Assembly (NCBI GenBank): GCA_041941305.1
Contig: JBGTQJ010000039.1
Coordinates: forward strand, 1-64,000
DNA length: 64,000 nucleotides
From: JANSWP01 sp041941305
GTDB lineage: Bacteria > Bacteroidota > Bacteroidia > Chitinophagales > Saprospiraceae
Reading direction: 5' to 3'
Shown: piece after piece, positions 26,838 to 36,100 of the stretch
Numbering within the stretch: position 1 is the first letter of the stretch
Layout of the letters: each line of letters begins with the position of its first letter
Made by a program: the position numbers and the translations under genes
The notes under the pieces: generated by a model
The model's database searches: none
Seen by the model: the letters and a program-made list of their open reading frames with translations, nothing else
What the model was told of the DNA's origin: nothing

Positions 26838-27893
26838 TTAAGACAATCCAAGTATCTGGCGATTGATTGCTTCATTTGAGCCTGCACCGGCAAAATCATC
26901 AAATGCCTTTTCAGTCACTTCGATAATGTGTTTTTTGATGAAAGGTGCACCTTCTCTTGCTCCTTGTTCTGATGATTTGATACAGCACTCCCATTCCATA
27001 ACTGCCCATCCATCATAACCATATTGTGATAATTTGGAGAAAATAGTTTTGAAGTCTATTTGTCCATCTCCAAGTGAACGAAAACGTCCTGGTCGATTGA
27101 CCCAACTTTGAAATCCGCCATATACGCCAGATCTACCGGTAGGATTAAATTCGGCATCTTTGACGTGGAACATTTTAATGAATTCGTGATAAATATCGAT
27201 GTGTGCCAAATAGTCCATTTGTTGTAAAATGTAGTGGCTTGGGTCATAAAGCATATTGACACGTTTATGATTGCCAGTAGCTTCTCTAAACATCTCGAAA
27301 GTAATGCCGTCGTGCAAATCTTCACCAGGATGAATTTCATAGCAAACATCAACGCCTAATTCTTCTGCTACATTTAAGATGGGTTCCCATCGTTTTGCCA
27401 GTTCCTTAAATCCGGCTTCAACCAATCCGGCGGGACGTTGTGGCCATGGATACATAGTATGCCACAAAAAAGCACCGGAAAATGTAACATGAACATTAAT
27501 GCCAAGGTTCCTACTTGCCTTCAATGACCAGATGACTTGTTGTTTTGCCCACTCTGTCCGAGCTTTTGGATCATTGTGATATTCTGTTGGTGCAAAAGCA
27601 TTAAATCCAATATTGTAAGCGGGATGTACAGCTACCAATTGTCCCTGAAGATGTGTGGACAATTCTGTGATTTCCAGTCCATATTCTCCGACCTTACCTT
27701 TCAACTCATCACAATAAGTTTTGCTTTCTGCAGCATTTTTTAAATTAATTAATCGGGATTCCCAGGTTGGAATCTGGACACCGATATAGCCCAAATCTGC
27801 GACCCATTTGCAAATACCTTCCAGAGAGTTAAAAGGGGCTTCATCGCCCATGAATTGTGCCAGGAATATGGCGGGACCTTTTATGGTTTTCAT
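26838..27893 (-). CDS. Sugar phosphate isomerase/epimerase-like TIM-barrel protein
   Basis: 351 residues of the xylose-isomerase-like TIM barrel family. Metal-ligand-type residues lie in VDVCYEIHPGEDLHDG, LYDPSHYILQQMDY, FHVKDAEF and VMEWECC, the usual Glu/Asp/His set. Family members isomerise or epimerise sugars or inositols in the cytoplasm. The ending GSNEAINRQILGLS is typical of the Bacteroidota subgroup often placed near carbohydrate or oxidoreductase genes. The exact substrate is unknown. Confidence 0.85.
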   Translation of the reverse strand: MKTIKGPAIFLAQFMGDEAPFNSLEGICKWVADLGYIGVQIPTWESRLINLKNAAESKTYCDELKGKVGEYGLEITELSTHLQGQLVAVHPAYNIGFNAFAPTEYHNDPKARTEWAKQQVIWSLKASRNLGINVHVTFSGAFLWHTMYPWPQRPAGLVEAGFKELAKRWEPILNVAEELGVDVCYEIHPGEDLHDGITFEMFREATGNHKRVNMLYDPSHYILQQMDYLAHIDIYHEFIKMFHVKDAEFNPTGRSGVYGGFQSWVNRPGRFRSLGDGQIDFKTIFSKLSQYGYDGWAVMEWECCIKSSEQGAREGAPFIKKHIIEVTEKAFDDFAGAGSNEAINRQILGLS

Positions 27894-28020
27894 GTTATGT
27901 TTTTTTTAGAATCAACAAGGCGGGCAAAATAGGGAATTTTTATATTTTGGACTATCCTTTTTGAATAACTGTAGACAGGTTCAAGTTGCACTTCATCAAA
28001 ACAAAATAGAAAACCACCTT

Positions 28021-29136
28021 ATGGCTCAGACGAAAAGATTACTTTCTTTGGACGTTTTTCGCGGCATGACCATTGCTTTTATGATATTGGTCAATAATGC
28101 CGGAGACTGGGGCAATACCTATGCTCCGCTATTACACGCTGATTGGCATGGATGCACACCTACTGATTTGGTCTTTCCCTTTTTCATTTTTATCGTGGGC
28201 GTAGCCATTTCTTTTGCTTTGACAAAACGAAAAGAGAGGGGGGACGATATGAAAGCCATTCAAATCAAAATTCTGAAAAGAACCTTGATTATCTTTTTTA
28301 TTGGCCTTTTCCTGAACGCATTTCCTTTCTTTAATTTCGGAACGCTTCGAATCCCAGGCGTATTACAGCGGATTGCCATCGTATATGGTATTTGTGCTTT
28401 TATCTTTATCAAAACCAACTTCAAGACTCAGGTTTGGATTACTGTTGGTGTCTTAGTGATATATTGGTTTTTGATGGCGGTGGTGCCTGTTCCCGGATTT
28501 GGATCAGCCAATTATGAAGTTGGTACCAATTTGTCTGCATGGTTGGACAATCAATTGCTTGGAGGGCATTTATATAGTCAAACCAAAACATGGGATCCTG
28601 AGGGTATTTTGAGTACGCTGGGTGCTGTAGGCTCTGGAATGATTGGCGTTTTTACAGGCAGCTGGCTTCGAAAACCCATGGATGACTATAAGAAATTGAC
28701 TGGAATGTTTGCAGCAGGGGCAATTTTGATTGGGTTGGCTTTGACCTGGGATTTGGCATTTCCAATTAATAAAAAAATCTGGACGAGCTCTTATGCGCTC
28801 TACACAGGAGGAATCGCATTACAGTTTTTAGCAATTACTTATTGGTTATTAGATGTCCTGGAGTATAAAAGATGGACCAAACCCTTTGTCGTTTTTGGTA
28901 TGAACTCCCTTTTTATTTATGCACTTTCAAGTTTGCTGGCCAAAATATTTATTTACACCAAATGGCAGACAGGAGCTGGAGAGACGCAATCCATCCATAG
29001 TTGGCTAATGGATAATGTGTTCAATGCACTTTTGGAACCCTACAACGCTTCATTGGCCAATGCTTTGATGCATGTCTTGATATTGTATGTGGTAGGCTTG
29101 ATTCTGTACAAAAAGAAGATTTTCATTAAGGTATAA
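28021..29136 (+). CDS. HGSNAT-like (DUF5009) membrane acyltransferase
   Basis: 371 residues from the ATG at 28021. The opening RLLSLDVFRGMTIAFMILVN, then HADWHGCTPTDLVFPFFIF, matches the heparan-alpha-glucosaminide N-acetyltransferase / DUF5009 family. About ten membrane helices follow. The conserved His/Asp in the first loops are thought to mediate acetyl transfer from cytoplasmic acetyl-CoA to a glycan outside. In Bacteroidota the function is mostly uncharacterised. It starts about 130 bp from the divergent isomerase gene. Confidence 0.85.
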   Translation: MAQTKRLLSLDVFRGMTIAFMILVNNAGDWGNTYAPLLHADWHGCTPTDLVFPFFIFIVGVAISFALTKRKERGDDMKAIQIKILKRTLIIFFIGLFLNAFPFFNFGTLRIPGVLQRIAIVYGICAFIFIKTNFKTQVWITVGVLVIYWFLMAVVPVPGFGSANYEVGTNLSAWLDNQLLGGHLYSQTKTWDPEGILSTLGAVGSGMIGVFTGSWLRKPMDDYKKLTGMFAAGAILIGLALTWDLAFPINKKIWTSSYALYTGGIALQFLAITYWLLDVLEYKRWTKPFVVFGMNSLFIYALSSLLAKIFIYTKWQTGAGETQSIHSWLMDNVFNALLEPYNASLANALMHVLILYVVGLILYKKKIFIKV

Positions 29137-29143
29137 AAAATAA

Positions 29144-29348
29144 ATACATGTGTCATCCCGCATTTTCAGATTGTTTCTTAAATCATATAACTTCAACTCA
29201 CTATGTGATGTTCTTTTGTTGCGGGGTGCGAGTTGTGGGTTAGCCAAACCCGCAACTCGCACCCCGCAACAAATTGAATATCAATAGATTAGGTAAAGGA
29301 AATGTATGAAATGGACTTTATCGCCAAAATTCGGGATGGTGCATGTTC
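29144..29348. repeat. Palindromic element, ACATGTGTCATCCC ends, GGGGTGC-class core
   Basis: Left end ATACATGTGTCATCCCGCAT and right end ATTCGGGATGGTGCATGTTC are imperfect complements. The core is a perfect 21-bp pair, starting TTTGTTGCGGGGTGCGAGTT at 29215 and matched at 29253-29273, extended by TGGGTT/AACCCG with one mismatch. The outer ends match the elements at 7141 and 17592, but the inner word is different. It lies between convergent genes. Confidence 0.85.
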
Positions 29349-29350
29349 AA

Positions 29351-29815
29351 TCAATAATTCGCATTAAAGGATCCTTTAGTAATATTAAACACAGGTCCTG
29401 TCATCGAAATATCAGAGATTTCCCGAAACTCCCCACTAAAAGTTCCTGAAGCCTTAGAATTATTGATACTGCTTACCACAACTGTTGCATCTGCTCCATA
29501 AAGAGAAGTTCCATCTTCTAAGTTGATGAAGACAATTGTACTGGGATCATTAACTGTACTTTGATAAGTGCCAGTAGTTGTAATTGGAAAAATTTGGATT
29601 TGCGCATCATCCACACCAATACTTCCAATATTTAAAGTATTGTCATTATAGATGCAGGCAATGACATTGGTGGAATAATCTGTTCCATCATAGGTATAAG
29701 CAATAACGCAAGCGCCATCTACGCCGCCACCAGGATTGTCATCGTCTTTGTTGCAAGCAGAAATCGTAAGTGATAAGGCGAAAAGAAAAATTGAAGATTT
29801 TATGAATGATTTCAT
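29351..29815 (-). CDS. Small lipoprotein of unknown function
   Basis: 154 residues with a lipoprotein signal (SIFLFALSLTISACNKDDD), acylated Cys near residue 21, and an Asp/Gly-rich tether. The mature part contains TYDGTDYSTNVIACIYN and GTFSGEFREI, a pattern seen in small secreted beta-barrel/jelly-roll lipoproteins of Bacteroidota (DUF6252-like). Function unknown. The gene end abuts the palindromic element. Confidence 0.75.
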   Translation of the reverse strand: MKSFIKSSIFLFALSLTISACNKDDDNPGGGVDGACVIAYTYDGTDYSTNVIACIYNDNTLNIGSIGVDDAQIQIFPITTTGTYQSTVNDPSTIVFINLEDGTSLYGADATVVVSSINNSKASGTFSGEFREISDISMTGPVFNITKGSFNANY

Positions 29816-29842
29816 TTTTATTGTTTTATGATTTTTGATTAT

Positions 29843-29898
29843 TAGACTTTATTCCAAGATTAGTTTTTGCCAAACAAATTATTTTGGAATAAAGTCTA
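29843..29898. repeat. 15-bp inverted repeat TAGACTTTATTCCAA
   Basis: A perfect 15-bp pair with a 26-nt loop upstream of the small lipoprotein gene. It could be an operator or the end of a transcript from the gene at 29972-30475. Confidence 0.55.
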
Positions 29899-29920
29899 TT
29901 AATTTGTCTAAAGTTATGGA

Positions 29921-29962
29921 GGTTGGAATCCTGTTTTTGTTTCAAAAAACAGGATTCCAACC
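29921..29962. terminator. 18-bp perfect hairpin GGTTGGAATCCTGTTTTT
   Basis: An 18-bp stem with a short loop ending 10 bp past the stop of the beta-barrel gene (minus strand). The T-tract is part of the stem. It fits a terminator for that gene. Confidence 0.7.
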
Positions 29963-29971
29963 CTTGCTTAG

Positions 29972-30475
29972 TTATAAGCCAAACAAGATACCTGCATTCA
30001 ATACCAGCTGATCGAAATTGCCAATGACGTATTTGAGTTCTGCAAATCCTTTTAGGTTTTCCTTAAAATTTAAATAGCTTCCACCTCCAACATTCACCCC
30101 TAAATTGGTTCCTCCTCCTCCTCCAAAATCAAAACCCCCAAAGTTGACGTGATCTACTGACCAATTGGTGAAGTTTAATCCTGCCAAACCATACAACGTG
30201 AATTTTTCACTCATGTTTTTTAGATAATGCGCGTCTGCATTTATGGTCCAGACTGTCCAGTCAAAATCTCCAAAATCACGAGGGATAAAGTAGGTAAATC
30301 CTCCTGAGCCTTCCCATTCATCATTGATAGAATAAGTAGCTTTGGCTGTGAAACCAATTCTCTCAATTTCTGAACCGAAGGCAATACCACCACCAGCATT
30401 CCATTGTGCAAAAAGTGGCATCGAAAGCATGGCAAAACCAATTGCCAGCATATGGCATTTCATTAGATTTTTCAT
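29972..30475 (-). CDS. Small outer-membrane beta-barrel protein
   Basis: 167 residues from the ATG at 30475, which opens a signal peptide ending near MLSMPLFAQ; the longer frame to 30622 has no credible start. The mature protein has alternating aromatic beta-strands (YSINDEWEGSGGFTYFIP, LYGLAGLNFTNWSVDHV, FAELKYVIGNFDQLVLNAGI) and ends in a hydrophobic strand, the layout of 8-stranded OmpX/OmpW-like porins. The loop FGGFDFGGGGGTNLG is Gly-rich. Function unknown. Confidence 0.78.
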   Translation of the reverse strand: MKNLMKCHMLAIGFAMLSMPLFAQWNAGGGIAFGSEIERIGFTAKATYSINDEWEGSGGFTYFIPRDFGDFDWTVWTINADAHYLKNMSEKFTLYGLAGLNFTNWSVDHVNFGGFDFGGGGGTNLGVNVGGGSYLNFKENLKGFAELKYVIGNFDQLVLNAGILFGL

Positions 30476-30554
30476 AGTAAATAAGATTGTTTTGGTCGGC
30501 GTACCGTCAACGGTGAATAGTTGACAGTCTCCGTATTTTTGGTTGGAATAAGTT

Positions 30555-31769
30555 TTAATCAAGTAAAATAAATTCGACTCGTCTGTTTTTGGACTTTCCC
30601 TCTCTGCTAGTGTTATTTTCAAGGGGGACAGATTCTCCCAAGCCTTTGGTCTTTAGTCGATTGGCATCAATACCTTGCTTGACCAATTCAGATTTTACGG
30701 ACATTGCCCTTTTTTCTGATAACTGTAGATTGTAATCTTCACTGCCATCGCTGTCGGTATGTCCTTCAATGCTTAGGTGGATGTCCGTATTTTGAGCGAG
30801 CATGTTGGCGATGTCCTGGATAATAGGAAGTGATTCAGCTTTTATGGTAGCTTCATTGTAGTCAAAATGAATGTCATTGGTGACTATTTTTCCATCAGAA
30901 ATCAGGCGATTGTACAGTGGAACTCCTCCCTCTGCAATCCTGATATTTTTTATCATGGCGTATCGGTTATTATTTCTACCATGACTCAGGGCACCAAAAG
31001 TGACATTGGTAGGTTTTTCTTTGATATTTGGAATATTGACCAGTCGTTCTCCTTCAAAATATATCTTTAGTGCACGTTTGTTGAAAGACAATTCAACATG
31101 CCGCCATCCAATTTGGTTTTCGACATTGGTTCGCATGTTTCCTCCACGATAACCTACGCCTGTTCTGTTAATGCGGTAACTGCCAGCTCCATTATTGAAA
31201 TTCAAATAATAACCTTCATTGCCATAATTATGGAAATAGCAGTCAAATTCAATGGTAAATCGTTCGGGTAAATAATTTTCCTCATCCATCAATGGAAAGA
31301 TATCTGATTGACCGGCAGTGAAGCCAATCACATTGGTATCTTCAAATTGCATATTCTCTACATTGCCTCTTTTCAAATCCCACTTGGATGGAAACTCTCC
31401 CATCAATTCTCTTTTGAGTTTGTCTTCAAAAATTACATCCTCGCCTGGGATGAAATCACTTTTCTTTCTTGTAATAGCTGACGCTGATGGATTTTTTGAC
31501 TCATTGGTAGAAGGATTTTCAGCTCCTTCATTTTTGGTATTGCTTACCGTCGATTCTGTTTTAGAGGGGTTTGTTTCTTCTTTTGGTTCATCCTGCTTTT
31601 TTTTCTTTTTCTTTTTGTTGAATAAACTCTTTAAGCCCTGGTCTACTTTTTTAGCAACTTCTTTGGAAGTAGTGTTGGTAGCTTGTGACTTGGCTTTTTC
31701 TACAACTTGTGCATTTGGGATTTGGGCACAGAAAATAATAATGGTGAGCAAAAATGTGATTCTTTTCAT
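30555..31769 (-). CDS. OmpA-family protein with concanavalin-like middle domain
   Basis: 404 residues. Signal peptide about 1-20 (TFLLTIIIFCAQIPNAQ). Residues 40-110 are a charged low-complexity linker with a seven-Lys run (NKKKKKKKQDE). Residues about 130-270 look like a lectin-like jelly roll (FTIEFDCYFHNYGNEGYYLN, WRHVELSFNKRALKIYFEG). Residues about 290-404 are a C-terminal OmpA domain: IHFDYNEATIKAESLP, SIEGHTDSDGSEDYNLQLSE, KNRRVEFI. It likely anchors to peptidoglycan while exposing a binding domain. Confidence 0.85.
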   Translation of the reverse strand: MKRITFLLTIIIFCAQIPNAQVVEKAKSQATNTTSKEVAKKVDQGLKSLFNKKKKKKKQDEPKEETNPSKTESTVSNTKNEGAENPSTNESKNPSASAITRKKSDFIPGEDVIFEDKLKRELMGEFPSKWDLKRGNVENMQFEDTNVIGFTAGQSDIFPLMDEENYLPERFTIEFDCYFHNYGNEGYYLNFNNGAGSYRINRTGVGYRGGNMRTNVENQIGWRHVELSFNKRALKIYFEGERLVNIPNIKEKPTNVTFGALSHGRNNNRYAMIKNIRIAEGGVPLYNRLISDGKIVTNDIHFDYNEATIKAESLPIIQDIANMLAQNTDIHLSIEGHTDSDGSEDYNLQLSEKRAMSVKSELVKQGIDANRLKTKGLGESVPLENNTSREGKSKNRRVEFILLD

Positions 31770-31854
31770 TATTGGAAATTTTGGTTGCTTGATGAGTTCG
31801 TTTGCAAAATTATAGAGGAAGTAGTGGGTAGGAAATCGCCCAGATGGGGTAATT

Positions 31855-32439
31855 GGGTTGCGGGTTGCGGGGTTCGGGGTGCGAGTTACGGGGTTCGGGG
31901 TTCGGGGTGCAGGTTGCCCTTAATTTTGTATTTAGGTTACCTTCTTGTAGTTTTTATACACTAATGATTTGTCAATATTTTACTTAAACGCAAAATGAAA
32001 AATTATGGCGTATCAAGACTTAGAGGTTTATAATATTTCATTTGATTTATTTATTGAAACACATAAATTTTCTTTCAATCTTCCTAAATACGAAATGTTC
32101 GAATTGGGTAGTCAAATTAGAAGGTCCGCTGATTCTGTTAACTCAAATATCGTAGAAGGTTATGGAAGAAGAATGTATAAAAAAGATTATCTAAAGTTTT
32201 TGATTTACGCCCACTCAAGTAATGATGAAACCATTAATCACTTGAAGAAAATAGAAATTTTATATCCAAGCCTAATAGAAGAATCTACCAAATTGATAAA
32301 TGAATTTAATGTCCTAGGTAGAAAAATCAACCGTTATATTGAATACGTAAAAAACAACTGGAGAACTTAACCTGCACCCCGCCCCCCACACCCCGCACCC
32401 TGCACCCCGCACCCCGCACCCCGACACCCCGACACCCTG
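31855..32439. mobile_element. Heptamer inverted arrays (GGGGTGC class) enclosing an S23 gene
   Basis: Left array 31855-31919 has about nine 7-bp units (GGGTTGC, GGGGTTC, GGGGTGC, GAGTTAC and similar). The right array 32369-32439 is C-rich with units such as CCCCGCA and CCCCGAC. The innermost words GGGGTGCAGGTT and AACCTGCACCCC pair exactly, so the arms could form a long stem with the four-helix-bundle gene in its loop. The S23 stop codon lies exactly at the right-arm border. The same word occurs without a gene at 29215-29273. Calling it mobile is inference. Confidence 0.6.
32005..32370 (+). CDS. Four-helix-bundle protein, S23/IVP family (23S rRNA intervening-sequence protein-like)
   Basis: 121 residues matching the S23/TIGR02436 four-helix-bundle family: YQDLEVYNISFDLF at the start, then ELGSQIRRSADSVNSNIVEG, YGRRMYKKDYLKFL and SSNDETINHLKK, with helices typical of Avd-like pentamer-forming proteins. 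In Leptospira and Coxiella such genes lie in 23S rRNA intervening sequences; elsewhere they are scattered and their role is unknown. Related Avd proteins bind nucleic acid in diversity-generating retroelements, but no reverse transcriptase is near. It is flanked by complementary heptamer arrays and oriented against its minus-strand neighbours, as expected for an inserted unit. Confidence 0.92.
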   Translation: MAYQDLEVYNISFDLFIETHKFSFNLPKYEMFELGSQIRRSADSVNSNIVEGYGRRMYKKDYLKFLIYAHSSNDETINHLKKIEILYPSLIEESTKLINEFNVLGRKINRYIEYVKNNWRT

Positions 32440-32467
32440 TACATCGCAGAATTGCAGCATTACAGCA

Positions 32468-33097
32468 TTATATCAACCGATCCTCAATCGCCTTCTTAAC
32501 TGCTTCCGCTCTTGAATTGACATGCAGTTTTTGGTAGATATTCTTGATATGTGTTTTAACGGTATGTGGACTGAGATAGATTTGATCTGCAATGGAGCGA
32601 TAATTCATACCATCACTCAATAATTTTAAGATTTCAGTTTCTCTGTCAGATAGAGGGGAGGGCTTGAATTTGTGGAAAGACTGAATTACTTTTCGAGCAA
32701 TGTTGGCACTCATTGGAGCACCTCCAGAGTAAACTTCTTTGATGGATTTCAATAGATCGCTTGGAGGAGTATCCTTCATCAGGTAGCCGGATGCGCCTGC
32801 ACAAATGGATTTAAAAACAGACTCATCATCCTGCCGAACGGTGAGCATTAAAAAATCTGTATTGGAAAGCTGTGGTTTCAATTTTCGAACAGCATCAATG
32901 CCGGTGATACCAGGCAATTCAATATCCATCAGTACCACATTGACATAAAGATTGGGCAATTCCACAACTGCAGATTCTGCATCTACAAAGGTGTGTTTGC
33001 AATAAAATCCGGGTGTGCCACCGATAATTAGGGCAAGTGTTTGACGGATTTCGTCGTCGTCTTCGACTATGGCTACATGTATGATATTGTTTTGCAA
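32468..33097 (-). CDS. NarL/LuxR-type response regulator
   Basis: 209 residues. Receiver domain with acidic pocket VEDDDE and phospho-acceptor Asp58 in VLMDIELPG, then a C-terminal LuxR-type helix-turn-helix: LSDRETEILKLLSDGMNYRS, LSPHTVKTHIKNIYQKL. It lies 58 bp after the propeller sensor kinase on the same strand, its likely cognate kinase. Target genes are unknown. Confidence 0.93.
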   Translation of the reverse strand: MQNNIIHVAIVEDDDEIRQTLALIIGGTPGFYCKHTFVDAESAVVELPNLYVNVVLMDIELPGITGIDAVRKLKPQLSNTDFLMLTVRQDDESVFKSICAGASGYLMKDTPPSDLLKSIKEVYSGGAPMSANIARKVIQSFHKFKPSPLSDRETEILKLLSDGMNYRSIADQIYLSPHTVKTHIKNIYQKLHVNSRAEAVKKAIEDRLI

Positions 33098-33154
33098 AAT
33101 GCTTGGTAGTTTTTTTCTTTTATCGCAAGGTACTTGAATTCACATGTTAGAGCC

Positions 33155-36100
33155 TTACCCCATGTGGGGTATTTTATCTTTTTTTAGAAGAATACTTATC
33201 TCGGTTCCTGACCCGTTTTTGCTCAATATTTTGAATTGCCCATCAATTTTCTCTGCCCTATTTTCCATATTCTTCAATCCATAACCCTTTGAAACGCCTT
33301 CTATTTCAAATCCTTTACCATTATCTTTAAAGACAATCTGAATCGTTTCATTTTCAATCAATACTTCTAAATCTGCATTTTGCGCTTCGGAATATTTTAA
33401 GCAATTGTTCATCGCCTCCTTAAAAATCAATAGTAAATGTTTTCGGGAATCGGGTTCTAATTTTAATTCATTCAAGCCATTAGAAATGCCCCTTGTCTTG
33501 AAATGAATACCTGAATAATCGAACAATTGATCACCAAACTCCTGGAGCCGGATGAGGGTTTGATATAGGCTATCTTTTTTTGGATCAAGTGTCCATATAA
33601 GATCCCGAATTCCACCTGACAGTTCTGAGGCATTGTGTTTGATTTTGGAGAGGTATTGACGAATTGGAGTGCCATTATCAATTTGGCGCTCGGCGAGTTC
33701 CAGAAATAAAGAGATTTTTGTCAGGCGATGCCCCAGTTCGTCGTGAAAGTCCGCTGCATTCCTTTTTCGGAGTAGTTCCCGTTCATCAAACCTTGCCCGC
33801 TCAATGGCAACCCGCTTCTCCAGCTCATTTACTTTCTGTTGTATGCGATATTTGAATAAAAAGTAAATCAGGCTAACGAGAACCAGGGTATACAGGCAAT
33901 AAGCCCACCAGGTTTTCCAGGGAGGAGGTAGCACAGTTATGTCTAGTGTAGTTGGCACCTCATTCCATATTTCATCATTATTCGAACCTTTTACTTTAAA
34001 CACAAAATCGCCTGGTGGAAGATTGGTATAAGTTACTGAGTTTTGATTGCCAATCTCTATCCAATCAGGGTCAAAACCTTCCAATTGGTAGGCATATTGA
34101 TTTTTATTTGGTCTTGTAAAGTCAAGAGCTGAAAATTCGATGGTAATGACATTCTGGCGATGATTAAACACCAGCTCTTCAGTGTGGCTAATAGATTTTT
34201 TGAGAATTGCATGCTTGTCACTCGAAGGCTTTACTGTTTTATTCAGAACCATTAATTTAGTGAAGATAACTTTTGGAATCTTTTGATTTTCAGATAATGA
34301 GGAAGGGTGAAAGTGGTTTAGACCGACTGCGGAACCAAAATACATCCGTCCATCTTTGTCTTTGAATGAAGATCGAAAAATAATACCTGAACCAGTTAAA
34401 CCATCTTCAGGAGTATAATTTCTTAAAACTGCATTATCCCCACGAATCGCAGCATTTGGATCAAACTTTGAAATGCCCGCATTCGTTCCTATCCACAAGA
34501 AACCGTTTTCGTCTTCTTCTATTGCCTGAATCACGTCATTGGGAAGCCCTTGCTTAATACCGAAAGATTGAAAAGTAGCTTTGTCATCCCGGGCATTTTG
34601 AATCACCAGGTTCAAACCACTTCTGGTACCGATCCACAGCCTTTCCTGGCTATCTTTGAATAAAGTAATAATTGAATTGTCGCTCAAACTGGTTGTATCT
34701 CCAATAACATTTTTATAGTTGTCAAAAACTTCTCGCAATCCGAGTTGCTTATGAATACTCAAACCATCAAACGTGCCGATCCAGAATTGTCCAAATTTAT
34801 CTCGAGCGACTTCATAAGTAGTGGCGTTGACCAAAGCATCTTGTCGCTCATTGTCCATATCGTAATTCTGGAAGGTGGTTTTTTCAGGGGCTGTTTTGTC
34901 GAAGGTCATTTTGGAAAGTTGCCCATAAGTTGGGACCCAATATTTTCCCTCTCCGATTTCCTCCACATCGTATATGAATCCATGGGGTAAGCCATCCTTT
35001 CTGGTAAAATAGTGAAAGACGGGTTGCTGGTGAAAAGTATTCAGGTCAATAAAGTTCAGTCCATTGTAGGTGGCAACCCAAAGGGTTCGATTGCTATCTT
35101 CAAATAATCCGAATATGTTGTCATGCGAGATGCTTTGGAGATTATTTGCTTCATTTTTGAAAATTTGAAATTCAAAAAGCTGTCGATCAAAGCTTTCTCT
35201 GGATAAAAAATTCAATCCATTTCTGGTTCCAATCCAGAGATTGCCGTCTGAATCTTCTAAAACGGATTTGACAATGTTTTCACTCAAGCTTTCTGGATGA
35301 CTTGGGATATGGGTAATTGTCTGAAACTTTTTTGCGGAGGGAGCCATCCGATTCAATCCTGCCGAAGTTCCTACCCATAAAACGCCTGCCTTATCTCTGT
35401 AAACCCGCTCTACGAGGTCTGCACTGATACTCGTCTCATTATTTGGATCGTGTTGATGGCGGATGATTTTCATTTCCTCGGCTTCATTTGTTGGCAATAA
35501 AATTTCATTTAACCCCCCTCTCCAGGTAGCTGCCCACAAACAATTTTCTTCCAGATACAAAGACTCAATAAAATTATGACTCAAGCTATTGGGCTTATCT
35601 GGTTGATGCCCAAATCGCTCAAAAAATAAATCTCCTTCCTCTTTATGGACTCTGTAAATCCCATCATTTGTTCCCAGCCAGAGATTTCCATTGGGTTGTT
35701 GAACAAACTCCCAAACACGCCCGGTTTTTAATCCATTTGGATTCTCTGGTTCTGGATAATGTTGCTCAAATTTGAAAGAACCATCATTAGGGTAATAGGT
35801 GACGCCATTTCCAGTTCCAAACCAAAGTCCTCCATCTTTGTCTTCAAAAATTTCCCAAATGAGTTGATGGGTTAATGAGTTTTGATTTTCTGCCTGAGGT
35901 AAAAACTGCAGGGGAGATTCATTTTCATCGTCCAACAGGAACAAACCATTGTATGTGCCGTACCAAATTTTTTCATTCTTATCTTCTAAAATGGTGTGGA
36001 CATAATTTTCTGCCTCAAATTGTTCTCCCTCTTGAAACAGGTATCGTTTAAACACCTCTTTTTCAGGGAGATAGCAATTCAATCCTCGTCTGGTTCCTAT

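Noticed and set aside
32005..32370. S23 gene as part of a 23S rRNA or a diversity-generating retroelement
   Set aside because: No rRNA sequence, reverse transcriptase or template/variable repeat pair is visible around it.
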